A stretch of DNA of 64,000 nt from Ferrimonas balearica DSM 9799 (GTDB taxonomy: Bacteria; Pseudomonadota; Gammaproteobacteria; Enterobacterales; Shewanellaceae): NCBI RefSeq assembly GCF_000148645.1, contig NC_014541.1, positions 2,131,139 through 2,195,138 of the forward strand, in the 5' to 3' direction. The position numbers and the translations under genes were made by a program. The notes below the pieces were generated by a model. The model saw nothing but the letters and a program-made list of their open reading frames with translations, made no database searches and was not told the DNA's origin. Below, one piece after another: positions 8,467 through 17,453 of the stretch. How positions within the stretch are numbered: position 1 is the first letter of the stretch; every line of letters begins with the position of its first letter.

Positions 8467-10857
8467 ATGAGCGTCGCGATGAGTTCAGTGCGTTGTTACC
8501 ACTGCGATGAGCCGGTGCCGGCCAATGCCCCTTTCTCCGCCACCATCGACGGTGTCGCCCAGCCCATGTGCTGCCCCGGCTGTGCGGCTGTAGCGGACGC
8601 TATTGTCGCTGCTGGGTTGTCGGACTATTACCGTTATCGTACCGAGAAGGGCCAGCAACAGGATGTGCCCGAGGCACTGGCCAGCCTGATCGCCTACGAC
8701 CTCGATGAAGTTCAACAAGAGTTTGTCGCGGCCCGGGGTGACCTGAAAGAGGTCCTGTTGTCGGTTGAGGGGATCAGCTGCGCCGCCTGTGCCTGGTTGA
8801 TCGAGAAACACCTGGCCGCTCTGCCGGGTGTGGCACAGATCTCCGTAAACACCACCACTCAGCGTGCGGTATTACGTTGGGATGCCAGCCAACAAAAACT
8901 CTCTGACCTGCTGCTTTCAATGAATCTGATCGGCTATCAGGCTGCGCCGTTCCAGCAGGACGCTCAGGAAGCGAAAAACGCCCGGGAGAGCCAGAACTTC
9001 CTGCTTCGCATCGGTTTGGCCGGCTTGGCTACCATGCAGGTGATGATGCTGGCTGTCGCACTCTATACCGGCTACTTCTACGACCTGGAACCGGAGTACC
9101 GCGACTACTTCCGTTGGGTCAGCATGATCTTCGCCACCCCGGTGGTGCTCTACTCCGCCCAGCCCTTCTATTTCAGTGCACTGCGTGCGTTAATGAGTCT
9201 GCGGGTCAACATGGATGTGCCGGTATCCATCGCCATTCTTCTGGCCTACGTGGCCAGTTGCGTGGCCACCGCCCGGGGCACCGGTGAGGTGTTCTTCGAA
9301 TCCATCTCCATGTTCACCTTCTTCCTGCTGGTCGGTCGCTTCTTTGAACAGCGGGCCCGCCGTAAAGCCAGCGAGAACGCCAGTAACCTGCAGAAGCTGA
9401 TCCCCGCGACGGCCCTGTTGCTGGAGGACGGGGATGCGCGACAGGTTGCAGCAAAAAGTCTGAAGCCGGGCCAGGTGTACCGGGTATTGCCTGGCCAGCG
9501 TATTGCTGTGGATGGGGTATTGCTGTCAGGCCAGAGCGGCGTCAATGAATCGATGCTGACCGGCGAACAGGAACCGGTTCAAAAGCAGCCCGGTGCCCCC
9601 CTGTATGCGGGCACCGTTAACCTGGACCAGACCATCGAAGTGGAAGTCACCAAAGTGGGCGCGGAACAGCGCATCAACACCTTGGTTCGCCTCCAGGAAC
9701 AAGCCGCCGCACAAAAGCCGCAGATTGCGGAGTTCGCCGACCGGGTCGCCCAGTACTTTGTGCCGGTAATCCTGGTGTTGGCACTGGTCACCTATCTGGT
9801 GTGGCACCAACTGGCGCCGGAAGACGCTTTCTGGATCATGCTTTCGGTATTGGTCGCCACCTGTCCCTGCGCGCTGGCACTGGCCACACCGGCCGCCCTC
9901 ACCTGCGGCACCAACCGCATGATGCAGCAGGGACTGCTGGTGAAAAGCGCTCGGGTGCTGGAAGCGCTCCCCCGAATTCAGCATCTACTGTTTGATAAAA
10001 CCGGCACTCTGACTGAGGGACAGCTGAGCGTTAAGACCGTTCACGGCTTTGACAGCGCTGTATCTGAAACGCAGCTGCTTGCCCTTGCCGCCGCGCTGGA
10101 ATCCCACTCCTCACACCCGGTAGCCCGCGCCTTCGCCCTTCACCGCGATGCCTCCATTCAGGCCAGTGACGTAAACAATCATACCGGCCAGGGTTTGGAG
10201 GGCGTTATCCATGGTCAGCATTATCGCATCGGCCAACAGGCCTTCGTCGGGACTGACCTCGGCCAATCCGGTTGGGTGTTTCTGGCCCGTGACGGCAAGG
10301 TGATCGGTGCCTTCGAACTGGCTGACCGACTTCGCAGTGACGCGGCTGACACCATCAGTAAACTGTCCGGTCAGGGCCTCAAATGCGAAATGCTGTCCGG
10401 GGATCCAAACCCCCGTGCACTGGAACTGGCCGAGCAGGTTAGCTTGAAGACCGCCCACTACGGCTGTTCACCCGAGCAAAAACTGGCGCGGGTTGCAGAG
10501 CTGCAACGCCAGGGCTGCCAGGTTGCCATGTTCGGTGACGGCATCAACGATGCCCCGGTTCTGGCCGGCGCCAACGTGTCAGTCGCGATGGGAAGCGGTA
10601 CCGATTTGGCCAAATGCCACGCCGATCTGGTGCTGCTTGGTGATAAGCTGGGTCCGGTGGTCAATGCCATTGAAACGGCGCGTCAGACCAACCGGGTGAT
10701 CCGTCAGAATCTGGCGATTTCGCTTTGCTACAACCTGCTGATCCTGCCTCTGGCAGTCAGTGGCAATGTACCGCCCTACCTCGCAGCAGCCGGGATGTCC
10801 CTCAGCTCCCTGGTGGTAGTGGCGAACAGCTTGCGCCTATTGAAGAAAACCTCATGA
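8467..10857 (+). CDS. ccoI: copper-exporting-type P-ATPase for cbb3 oxidase assembly (FixI/CcoI)
   Basis: CcoI is a P1B-type ATPase that delivers copper to the periplasmic side for CuB insertion into cbb3 oxidase. The 796-residue protein has an N-terminal Cys-rich domain (CYHC and CCPGC), an HMA domain with CAAC, the membrane CPC motif (TCPCALALATPAAL), the phosphorylation site DKTGTLTEG, an SSHPVA signature and GDGINDAPVL. Eight membrane segments fit the family. It overlaps ccoS by ATGA, showing translational coupling. Confidence 0.95.
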   Translation: MSVAMSSVRCYHCDEPVPANAPFSATIDGVAQPMCCPGCAAVADAIVAAGLSDYYRYRTEKGQQQDVPEALASLIAYDLDEVQQEFVAARGDLKEVLLSVEGISCAACAWLIEKHLAALPGVAQISVNTTTQRAVLRWDASQQKLSDLLLSMNLIGYQAAPFQQDAQEAKNARESQNFLLRIGLAGLATMQVMMLAVALYTGYFYDLEPEYRDYFRWVSMIFATPVVLYSAQPFYFSALRALMSLRVNMDVPVSIAILLAYVASCVATARGTGEVFFESISMFTFFLLVGRFFEQRARRKASENASNLQKLIPATALLLEDGDARQVAAKSLKPGQVYRVLPGQRIAVDGVLLSGQSGVNESMLTGEQEPVQKQPGAPLYAGTVNLDQTIEVEVTKVGAEQRINTLVRLQEQAAAQKPQIAEFADRVAQYFVPVILVLALVTYLVWHQLAPEDAFWIMLSVLVATCPCALALATPAALTCGTNRMMQQGLLVKSARVLEALPRIQHLLFDKTGTLTEGQLSVKTVHGFDSAVSETQLLALAAALESHSSHPVARAFALHRDASIQASDVNNHTGQGLEGVIHGQHYRIGQQAFVGTDLGQSGWVFLARDGKVIGAFELADRLRSDAADTISKLSGQGLKCEMLSGDPNPRALELAEQVSLKTAHYGCSPEQKLARVAELQRQGCQVAMFGDGINDAPVLAGANVSVAMGSGTDLAKCHADLVLLGDKLGPVVNAIETARQTNRVIRQNLAISLCYNLLILPLAVSGNVPPYLAAAGMSLSSLVVVANSLRLLKKTS

Positions 10858-11012
10858 GCATCATCTACGTTCTGATCCCCATCGCTATTCTGTTTGTCTG
10901 CGTTGCCGTCGCCGCCTTCTTCTGGGCCGTGCGCAGCCGCCAGTATGACGATCTCGATCGCGAAGGCTACTCCATCCTGTTCGACGAAAAAGACCCGAAA
11001 GAGAAAAAGTGA
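10854..11012 (+). CDS. ccoS: cbb3 oxidase maturation protein CcoS (52 aa)
   Basis: CcoS is a very short membrane protein required, with CcoI, for cofactor insertion into cbb3 oxidase. The ATG overlaps the ccoI stop. The 52-residue protein has one membrane helix (IIYVLIPIAILFVCVAVAAF) and the typical WAVRSRQYDDLD segment, where an Asp-rich turn follows the helix, then an acidic/basic tail. The next gene starts at a GTG overlapping its stop. Confidence 0.93.
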   Translation: MSIIYVLIPIAILFVCVAVAAFFWAVRSRQYDDLDREGYSILFDEKDPKEKK

Positions 11013-11695
11013 ACGGCGATTACCAATTCTTTGCCGCCATGTTGGTCGGCCTGATGGGGGCCGGGCACTGCTTCGGCATGTGCGGCGGCATCGTGGGGGC
11101 CTTTGGTCAGGCGCTGCCGCCTCATCGCCCCATGGCTGAGCGCATGGGGTTTCTGTTTGCCTATAACCTGGGTCGGATCAGCAGCTATACCCTGGCAGGT
11201 GTCGCGGTGGGCGGACTTGCCGGGGCACTGGGCACACTGTTCGCGGTAGACAGCTATTTGGCAGCCCTGCAACTGCTTGCCGGAATCATGCTTATCCTTA
11301 TGGGGCTCTATATCGGCCAGTGGCTGCCTCTGCTCGCGCATATTGAACGCGCCGGCAAACCGATTTGGCAGGCGATGGCACCGCTCAGGCAGCGTTTGTT
11401 ACCCATTGACTCAACGGCCAAAGCATTCGCGGCCGGGGGATTTTGGGGTTGGCTGCCCTGTGGTCTGGTGTACTCCACCCTGACCTGGGCGCTGGCTTCC
11501 GCCGATCCTGTTGCCGGCGGCATGATCATGGCGGGTTTTGGACTGGGCACCCTGCCCGCCCTGGTCGCAATGGGCGCCGCAGCCGATAAAATCGCGCAAA
11601 TGATTCGAAAAAAACAGCTTAAGTTATTGAGTGCTTTGGTATTAATTGCCTATGGTGGGCAAATGACCTATATTGCGCTAAATCAAATTGTGTAG
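11009..11695 (+). CDS. sulfite exporter TauE/SafE-like membrane protein, coupled to cbb3 assembly genes
   Basis: The 228-residue protein has six predicted membrane helices and the conserved GAGHCFGMCGG motif near the N-terminus, plus GWLPCGLVYS in the middle; both place a Cys in a membrane helix. Genes of this family commonly follow ccoS and precede fnr in gammaproteobacteria. The cysteines and context suggest a role in copper handling or redox maturation of the oxidase (inference). The GTG start overlaps the ccoS stop. An alternative is general sulfite or organic acid export, which the context does not favour. Confidence 0.85.
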   Translation: MNGDYQFFAAMLVGLMGAGHCFGMCGGIVGAFGQALPPHRPMAERMGFLFAYNLGRISSYTLAGVAVGGLAGALGTLFAVDSYLAALQLLAGIMLILMGLYIGQWLPLLAHIERAGKPIWQAMAPLRQRLLPIDSTAKAFAAGGFWGWLPCGLVYSTLTWALASADPVAGGMIMAGFGLGTLPALVAMGAAADKIAQMIRKKQLKLLSALVLIAYGGQMTYIALNQIV

Positions 11696-11749
11696 CTTGA
11701 ATGGGACCGCTCAGGTAACATTAAACGGACACCAGCAAATGGGATCAGC

Positions 11750-12502
11750 ATGAAATTGGATAGCCTACACGCAAAGCGGCCTGCTGGCAGTGGCTGCACT
11801 ATTCACTGTCACGACTGCAGTTTGTCAGAGTTGTGTATTCCTTTCACACTCAGCACAAATGAATTGGACAAGCTCGATTCCATTATCGAGCGTAAACGCC
11901 CGATCCAGAAAGGTGACCTGCTGTTCCAGTCAGGTCAGCCGTTGCGCTCGCTGTTCGCCATTCGTTCTGGCTCCATCAAGTCCTACACCATCACTGAATC
12001 CGGCGAAGAGCAGATCACCGCTTTTCATTTAGCCGGCGATGTCGTGGGTTTCGACGGCATTCATGCCGACGCGCACCAAAGTTTCGCGCAAGCGCTGGAA
12101 ACCGCCATGGTGTGCGAAATCCCCTTTGACACGCTGGACCAACTCTCCGGCACCATGCCCCGCCTGCGCCAGCAGATCATGCGTCTGATGAGCAATGAGA
12201 TCATGGGTGACCAGGAGATGATTCTGTTGCTGTCCAAAAAGAACGCCGAGCAACGACTCGCCGCCTTTATCAGCAACCTCGCCACCCGTTTCGGCAACCG
12301 CGGCTTCTCCTCTAAGGAGTTCCGACTCTCCATGACCCGTGGCGACATCGGCAACTACCTGGGCCTGACCGTCGAAACCATCAGTCGCCTGCTTGGCCGC
12401 TTCCAGAAATCCGGCATGATTGAGGTGAAAGGGAAATACATCACCATCACCGACCCGGAAGCGATACAGGAACTGGCCGGCCACGCACGCATCGGTCGCT
12501 AA
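11750..12502 (+). CDS. fnr: FNR-family oxygen-sensing transcription regulator
   Basis: FNR activates anaerobic genes when its [4Fe-4S] cluster is intact and loses dimerisation when oxygen destroys it. The 250-residue protein keeps the cluster cysteines at 20, 23 and 29 with the E. coli spacing and a further Cys in [12 protein letters not shown]-like effector domain and dimer helix follow, then the DNA-recognition helix [12 protein letters not shown], which predicts binding to TTGAT-N4-ATCAA. Such sites lie upstream of ccoN. Orthologues are called EtrA in Shewanella. A terminator follows. Confidence 0.96.
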   Translation: MKLDSLHAKRPAGSGCTIHCHDCSLSELCIPFTLSTNELDKLDSIIERKRPIQKGDLLFQSGQPLRSLFAIRSGSIKSYTITESGEEQITAFHLAGDVVGFDGIHADAHQSFAQALETAMVCEIPFDTLDQLSGTMPRLRQQIMRLMSNEIMGDQEMILLLSKKNAEQRLAAFISNLATRFGNRGFSSKEFRLSMTRGDIGNYLGLTVETISRLLGRFQKSGMIEVKGKYITITDPEAIQELAGHARIGR

Positions 12503-12512
12503 GCCCTCTTAC

Positions 12513-12538
12513 AACGCCCAGCTTTTATGCTGGGCGTT
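12513..12538. terminator. hairpin terminator after fnr
   Basis: AACGCCCAGC and GCTGGGCGTT pair around TTTTAT. The tail after it is T-rich rather than a strict T-run. Confidence 0.75.
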
Positions 12539-12625
12539 CTCTTATCGGACACTGATCTAGGACAAGGAAAAAGGCCCAGCTTTTGCCAACCTATAGGTAT
12601 GGGCCATTGGCTAAAGGAGACACCC

Positions 12626-13558
12626 ATGGGAACCTACAAACGCATCCTGGTCGCAATTGATCCTACCCACGAAGCGCAACCGGCGCTGGTACGGGCGGCG
12701 CATCTGGCCAAGTGTTGTGGAGGGCAATTGACGCTGCTGGCCTGCATCTTTGACTTCTCATACGAGATGACCTCGATGCTCTCTGTCGATGAACGTGAAG
12801 CGATGCGCAACAGCATCGTGACCCAACGTCAATCCTGGCTCGAGCAGGTGTCCGCCCCCTATCGTGAACAGGGCATCTCGGTGGACAACAAAGTGGTTTG
12901 GCACAACCGCCCCTTTGAAGCGATCATCGAGCAGGCGATCACCGGCCAGCACGACGTTATCGTGAAATCGACCCACCACCACGACAAACTCAAGTCCGTC
13001 ATCTTTACCCCTACCGACTGGCACCTGTTGCGCAAAGCACCAGTGCCGGTGCTGTTGGTGAAAGAAGGCGAATGGCCAGCCCAGGGGAAAGTTCTGGTTG
13101 CGGTCAACGTCGCCGCGGAGGATGACGCCCACCAGACCCTGAATGATGAGATCATTGGCCATGCCAAAAAGCTGAGCCGAGCCATCAACGGCGAAATCCA
13201 CCTTGTGAACGGCTATCCCGGCACCCCGGTGAACATCGCCATTGAACTGCCGGACTTCGATGCCCACGCTTACAATGAGTCTCTCAAAGCCCATCACCAG
13301 CAGCGCATCACCGAGCTGGCTCGCAATCACCAGTTGGACGAAGCCCACTGCCACGTGATCGAAGGCCTGCCTGAGGATGTGATCCCCGAACTGGCTGAAG
13401 AGCTGGAAGCGGAATTGGTGGTTCTGGGGACCGTCGGCCGTACCGGTTTCTCTGCTGCACTGATTGGTAACACCGCTGAACATGTGATCGACAGTCTGGA
13501 GTGTGACCTGCTGGCGATTAAGCCCGAAGGGTTTGAGTCACCGGTAAAACCGGAGTAA
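12626..13558 (+). CDS. uspE: universal stress protein E
   Basis: UspE is a tandem universal stress protein linked in E. coli to stress survival, motility and aggregation. The ATG at 12626 is preceded by AAAGGAGA and gives 310 residues starting MGTYKRILVAID. Two Usp domains are visible, about 1-150 and 155-305. The second has the nucleotide-binding-type pattern GTVGRTGFSAALIGNTAEHV. It follows fnr, as in many gammaproteobacteria, where uspE is regulated together with anaerobic genes. Confidence 0.93.
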   Translation: MGTYKRILVAIDPTHEAQPALVRAAHLAKCCGGQLTLLACIFDFSYEMTSMLSVDEREAMRNSIVTQRQSWLEQVSAPYREQGISVDNKVVWHNRPFEAIIEQAITGQHDVIVKSTHHHDKLKSVIFTPTDWHLLRKAPVPVLLVKEGEWPAQGKVLVAVNVAAEDDAHQTLNDEIIGHAKKLSRAINGEIHLVNGYPGTPVNIAIELPDFDAHAYNESLKAHHQQRITELARNHQLDEAHCHVIEGLPEDVIPELAEELEAELVVLGTVGRTGFSAALIGNTAEHVIDSLECDLLAIKPEGFESPVKPE

Positions 13559-13579
13559 TTCCGACGCTTCACCATCACG

Positions 13580-13610
13580 ACGGCGGCTGATACAGCCGCC
13601 GTTTTGTTGT
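13580..13610 (+). terminator. terminator of uspE
   Basis: ACGGCGGCTG and CAGCCGCCGT pair around ATA and are followed by TTTGTTGTT. Confidence 0.8.
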
Positions 13611-13684
13611 TGTGGCCCTTTACCCGCATCGACCTTGCTGGAATAATGCCGCACCTGTTCACTAGGCCTTTGAGGACTCCATCA

Positions 13685-14623
13685 GTGCAAGAGCTGAGTC
13701 AGAAGCAACAAACCCGGCTAAACAAACTGCAAAAACGCCTGCGCCGCGAGGTTGGCAGCGCCATCGACGATTACAAGATGATCGAAGAAGGCGACGTGGT
13801 CATGGTGTGCCTGTCTGGTGGTAAAGACAGCTATACCCTGCTGGACATCTTGTTGAATCTGCAGCATCGCGCACCGGTGAACTTCCAGCTGGTGGCCGTT
13901 AACCTGGACCAGAAACAACCGGGTTTCCCCGAAGACATCCTGCCGAACTACCTGAAAACCCTGGGTGTGACCTATCACATTCTGGAAAAGGACACCTACT
14001 CCATCGTTAAGGAGAAGATCCCGGAGGGTAAGACCACCTGTTCCCTGTGTTCACGACTGCGTCGCGGCACGCTGTACGGTTTTGCCCAGAAGATCGGCGC
14101 CACCAAGATCGCCCTCGGCCATCACCGCGACGACATTATTGAAACGCTGTTCCTCAACATGTTCTATGGCGGCAAGCTTAAAGCGATGCCCCCCAAGTTG
14201 TTGTCCGATGATGGCGCCAATATGGTGATCCGTCCGATGGCCTACTGCCGCGAGAAAGACATCTCCGAGTACGCGGACCTTAAAGCGTTCCCGATCATTC
14301 CGTGCAACCTGTGCGGTTCTCAGGAGAACCTCAAGCGTAAGATGGTCAAGGAGATGCTGAACGACTGGGACAAGCAGTTCCCGGGCCGCATCGAAACCAT
14401 CTTTACCGCGCTGCAGAACACCGCGCCCTCGCAGTTGGTCGACCGTAACCAGTTTGACTTTGTCAGCCTGGAACGAGATCCCAACGCCGAGTTTACCGGC
14501 AGTGTTGCCGAAGCGGACCTGCCAGCCTTTGACTTCCTCGACGTCGAGAACTCCGGCCATATCCAGCTGGACAAGCGCCAGGAAGAGGCGCGAATCGACG
14601 TGGTCAACGTCTACCAGCCGTAA
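13685..14623 (+). CDS. ttcA: tRNA 2-thiocytidine biosynthesis protein TtcA
   Basis: TtcA thiolates C32 of certain tRNAs with an Fe-S cluster and ATP. I chose the GTG at 13685 because the product then begins [16 protein letters not shown], aligning with E. coli TtcA; the frame is open further upstream but without similarity. The 312-residue protein has the PP-loop SGGKDSY, the cysteine pair [12 protein letters not shown] and the later CNLCGSQ, which hold the Fe-S site. fnr-uspE-ttcA order is conserved in related genera. Confidence 0.95.
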   Translation: MQELSQKQQTRLNKLQKRLRREVGSAIDDYKMIEEGDVVMVCLSGGKDSYTLLDILLNLQHRAPVNFQLVAVNLDQKQPGFPEDILPNYLKTLGVTYHILEKDTYSIVKEKIPEGKTTCSLCSRLRRGTLYGFAQKIGATKIALGHHRDDIIETLFLNMFYGGKLKAMPPKLLSDDGANMVIRPMAYCREKDISEYADLKAFPIIPCNLCGSQENLKRKMVKEMLNDWDKQFPGRIETIFTALQNTAPSQLVDRNQFDFVSLERDPNAEFTGSVAEADLPAFDFLDVENSGHIQLDKRQEEARIDVVNVYQP

Positions 14624-14626
14624 TAC

Positions 14627-14654
14627 AAAAAGGGTCGCGTATGCGACCCTTTTT
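14627..14654. terminator. bidirectional terminator between ttcA and the convergent gene
   Basis: AAAAAGGGTCGC and GCGACCCTTTTT pair around GTAT, giving T-runs on both strands. Confidence 0.9.
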
Positions 14655-14655
14655 G

Positions 14656-15279
14656 TTAGCGTTCGATATAGGGACTTATCCAGACCGGGGGCAGGCTAAA
14701 CTGCACTGCCTCTCCATTCAGCTCACTGAGCAAAATGGTGACCCGCCCGTCCTGATCCGCTACCCACTTGGCAGGAACCATCACACTGCCTTCCGCCAGC
14801 TTCACCACAACGCCTGAGACATCCGGTTGCAGCCAACGGAATGGGAACCCGGCAAACCGTTTCAGTACACCATCAAACTGGCTCACCATCGCCTTCCAGT
14901 CACGGTCGGTAAACCGTTGCTGAGCGGTATCGCTGTAGCGAAGCTGCATGGCAAAGTCGCACTGCGACTCGTCCACCACATCCAGGCTCAACACCGCCTT
15001 ATGGTCCTTCAGTTCGGCATCAAACGGCACCAGCAGCTCCTGACGCGGCCCCACCACCAATGGCAACTCATTGCCACGGTCGACAATGACCCCGCCATTA
15101 ATTTGGCACGGTTGGCGATGTTCGCGGTGGTTCAAGTAGAACGCCATAGAGACCAGCGGATAATCCGCCTTATTGACGATTTTGAGGCGATCGTAGAAGC
15201 CGCCATACTCGAGATTCAGTGCCTGTACCGGCAGTGACAAGGCGGCGCTCAGCGCCGCCACAACAGTCCATTGTTTCAT
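14656..15279 (-). CDS. periplasmic protein, DUF2987-like
   Basis: The 207-residue protein has a clear Sec signal peptide (WTVVAALSAALSLPVQA) with cleavage after about residue 20. The mature part is beta-rich, has two cysteines and a repeated pattern of Leu/Val strands, and ends WISPYIER. I associate it with the DUF2987 family of Alteromonadales and Vibrio, for which no function is known to me; this match is from memory of the family pattern. It overlaps the upstream Bax-like gene by four bases, so the two are translated together. Confidence 0.75.
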   Translation of the reverse strand: MKQWTVVAALSAALSLPVQALNLEYGGFYDRLKIVNKADYPLVSMAFYLNHREHRQPCQINGGVIVDRGNELPLVVGPRQELLVPFDAELKDHKAVLSLDVVDESQCDFAMQLRYSDTAQQRFTDRDWKAMVSQFDGVLKRFAGFPFRWLQPDVSGVVVKLAEGSVMVPAKWVADQDGRVTILLSELNGEAVQFSLPPVWISPYIER

Positions 15280-16073
15280 AGCAGGAAAGATTGGTTCTGA
15301 TTAAGCATGCTCAGCAATTCGTCCACGTAGGCTTCCTTGCGCTCGGAGTAGCGGATAAGCCCGGGGATCAGGTCTTCCGCTGTCGGGGTTTTACCGGCCA
15401 GTCGCAGCTTTTGTCGGATATCCCGAAGTTCACGGTAAGCCGGGTTGGTGTTGAGGTTACGCAAGTAGGAAGCGACCGAGTCCTGAACACTGTCAAAACG
15501 CGCCACTTCATGGTTCATACCACCCTGGCGCTGATTCGGCACCAGACCACAGCCTTTTCGAAAGCACCATTGACCGAAGTAGTTCAACCCCTCTTTGGCG
15601 AAGCGGGAACTGCCCCATCCGGTTTCGTTCGCCGCCTGCACCAGCACCATCGCACTGGGCACCTCATCGACCCGTACCAACAGATCAGACAGGGTTTCCG
15701 GCGTAAAAGCGCGGATCTCAACCCCATAGTTGCTGGCCAGGTTGGACAGGTGGGTGGTTTCAGCGTCGCTGAGCGGTCGGTCCATCAACAGACGCTCCTG
15801 GGCCCGTTGAATGAAGGCACGCTGCTCGGCAATCTTGCGGTTCTCAGCGTCCACCATGGGCCGCAGGAAGTCGAAGAAAGCGGCTTTCTTTGCTCTGATG
15901 TCGGTATAGGCGTCAAAGTCAGGTTGCTTGCTGACCGGGGCATTCTTGACCACGGTTAAGCCCGCCATTGGCGCACTGGGGCGCTCTGCCTGAGTATCAA
16001 GCCACAGCAAAGTGGCTGCAACAGTACTGAGGCCCAGCACCACGCTGGCCAGGCGACCGGTTTTCACTGCCAT
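15276..16073 (-). CDS. bax: Bax-like peptidoglycan hydrolase (glucosaminidase domain)
   Basis: The 265-residue protein has an N-terminal membrane anchor or uncleaved signal (about 8-25) and a glucosaminidase domain of the E. coli Bax type. Key segments are AANETGWGSSRFAKEG with the catalytic Glu, NYFGQWCF, and FDSVQDSVASYLRNL. Such enzymes cut N-acetylglucosamine bonds in peptidoglycan. It lies in a three-gene minus-strand unit with a membrane protein upstream (two-base gap) and a periplasmic protein downstream (overlap). The exact cellular role is not established. Confidence 0.88.
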   Translation of the reverse strand: MAVKTGRLASVVLGLSTVAATLLWLDTQAERPSAPMAGLTVVKNAPVSKQPDFDAYTDIRAKKAAFFDFLRPMVDAENRKIAEQRAFIQRAQERLLMDRPLSDAETTHLSNLASNYGVEIRAFTPETLSDLLVRVDEVPSAMVLVQAANETGWGSSRFAKEGLNYFGQWCFRKGCGLVPNQRQGGMNHEVARFDSVQDSVASYLRNLNTNPAYRELRDIRQKLRLAGKTPTAEDLIPGLIRYSERKEAYVDELLSMLNQNQSFLL

Positions 16074-16075
16074 GA

Positions 16076-16795
16076 TTAAGCCTCGAAATGGGAATCGGAG
16101 CGGGCGTTATCATTGGCTTCCGGTGTGGCCTCCACCGGGGCGTCCGGTGACAGTTCCGGGAACAACTCACGGAACAATACCCCTTTCATGTGGAAAAACA
16201 TCGGAATCGCCAATACCAGGCCCAGCCCCATTGGAATCATGGCCAGCATCATGATGGCGATCATGGCAGAGTACAAGGTGATCACAGCGAACAGTTGACC
16301 GTGTACCACCTTGGCAGAGTCGATCATCGCCTTCATGGGCGAACCCTGGTGGAACAGATAGTAGAGATTGGCTTGGCTGAGCACCGCCATCAGGTAGACA
16401 CCCGGCAGGATGAGCAGGGCCAGGCCGAGGTTAACCAGAACCGCGGTGACCAGAGCAATGAGTGCCAGCGGCAGCGCCATCGCGAAACTGCGGAACAGCA
16501 TGGTCAGGCTGGTGTCCTGTCCGGTAGCCCGACGCCATCCCATGTAGGCAAGCGACGCTTCAAACGGTGCCAACAGAATGACCAGAACCAGCTGGATTGG
16601 CTGCATTGCCTGTTGCAGTTGCTCGGCGTCTGTCAGGTCCAGCCCCTGCATGGAGGCATAGATTTGCACCAACACCATGGCACAGGCCACCAGAATGGCA
16701 AAGGTTAACAATGAGGCCCCAAGCAGGGGGTTCAGGTTTTGGCGGGTGAGGTCCCACGCTTCCCTGAGTACGGCAAATACGTCCAGTTTCTGCAT
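16076..16795 (-). CDS. polytopic inner-membrane protein, unknown function
   Basis: The 239-residue protein has about six hydrophobic helices, including LLGASLLTFAILVACAMVLV near the start and MIAIMMLAMIPMGLGLVLAI near the end, then a hydrophilic Pro/Glu/Ala tail. The pattern resembles the YciC/DUF-type membrane proteins with a Gly/Pro-rich core, but I cannot assign a family. It is the first gene of the unit with the Bax-like gene, two bases downstream. Confidence 0.75.
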   Translation of the reverse strand: MQKLDVFAVLREAWDLTRQNLNPLLGASLLTFAILVACAMVLVQIYASMQGLDLTDAEQLQQAMQPIQLVLVILLAPFEASLAYMGWRRATGQDTSLTMLFRSFAMALPLALIALVTAVLVNLGLALLILPGVYLMAVLSQANLYYLFHQGSPMKAMIDSAKVVHGQLFAVITLYSAMIAIMMLAMIPMGLGLVLAIPMFFHMKGVLFRELFPELSPDAPVEATPEANDNARSDSHFEA

Positions 16796-16898
16796 CGATT
16801 TTTTGGGTCAGGTCTTCGGGTCAAAGGCGTGATTATACCCTTCCCCACGTCTGCAAAAAACGGCGAAACCGGTGATTCCTCTGTAAGAAATCCGTTGC

Positions 16899-16985
16899 TT
16901 ATACCTTGACGGGGACGAGTAGGACGAAAATCACCAGCACAATGGTGCTGAGCAGGTACAAGCGCAGAATCGATCCCTGTTTCAT
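16899..16985 (-). CDS. possible 28-residue single-helix membrane peptide
   Basis: An ATG at 16985 opens a 28-codon frame reading MKQGSILRLYLL followed by a strongly hydrophobic helix and ending VPVKV. The composition is typical of small inner-membrane proteins. No strong Shine-Dalgarno is visible and it sits alone between tRNA-Cys and a membrane gene, so it may be chance. Confidence 0.35.
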   Translation of the reverse strand: MKQGSILRLYLLSTIVLVIFVLLVPVKV

Positions 16986-17052
16986 AACTGGCCCTGTGTC
17001 GTGAATTTCAGTGGGCCACTGAGTATAGGCAACTTTTCGACAGGCAAAGAAA

Positions 17053-17076
17053 AACCCCCACCGATTGGTGGGGGTT
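17053..17076 (-). terminator. terminator of tRNA-Cys
   Basis: AACCCCCACC and GGTGGGGGTT pair around GATT, and the minus strand continues into a T-rich run. Confidence 0.85.
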
Positions 17077-17082
17077 CGAAGA

Positions 17083-17156
17083 TGGAGGCGCGTCCCGGAG
17101 TCGAACCGAGGTCCACGGATTTGCAATCCGCTGCATAGCCACTCTGCCAACGCGCC
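17083..17156 (-). tRNA. tRNA-Cys (anticodon GCA)
   Basis: On the minus strand a 74-base cloverleaf starts GGCGCGTTGGCAGAG and ends with an encoded CCA. The acceptor arm pairs GGCGCG with CGCGCC. The anticodon loop at 17122-17124 reads GCA, so it decodes UGC/UGU as cysteine. The T-arm has GGTTCGACTCC. A terminator follows immediately. Confidence 0.96.
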
Positions 17157-17189
17157 AGTGCTTCTCGGGGCTCCCCGAAAGCGCGAGCA

Positions 17190-17218
17190 ATTAAAACAGA
17201 AAGGTGGCAGGGACACAA
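17190..17218 (-). promoter_or_regulatory. probable promoter of tRNA-Cys
   Basis: On the minus strand, TTGTGT (17213-17218) and TTTAAT (17190-17195) are 17 bases apart. A GC-rich stretch (GCTCGCGC) follows the -10, as in stringently controlled stable-RNA promoters. Confidence 0.45.
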
Positions 17219-17411
17219 GCGCCAATCGCTGCTCCACAGAGCATTTATTTGAACTTGCTCTAATTTTTCAGTGGTTTCGCTGTGGTTTGGCGGCCGGACC
17301 ACCGAAACGCTTAGGCCAGTGATGAAAAAACCAGCGCAATTCATTCGTTAAGGGGCTGGGCGGGACCGGGGATAGCGGAACCCAGACCGGGCAAAAAGAC
17401 AGCCCTCAAAC

Positions 17412-17440
17412 AAAAAAGGCGCCTCATGGGCGCCCTTTTC
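17412..17440 (-). terminator. terminator of aspC
   Basis: GGCGCC repeats (17418-17423 and 17429-17434) form a hairpin, followed on the minus strand by a six-base T-run. Confidence 0.85.
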
Positions 17441-17453
17441 ATCAATCCATTAT

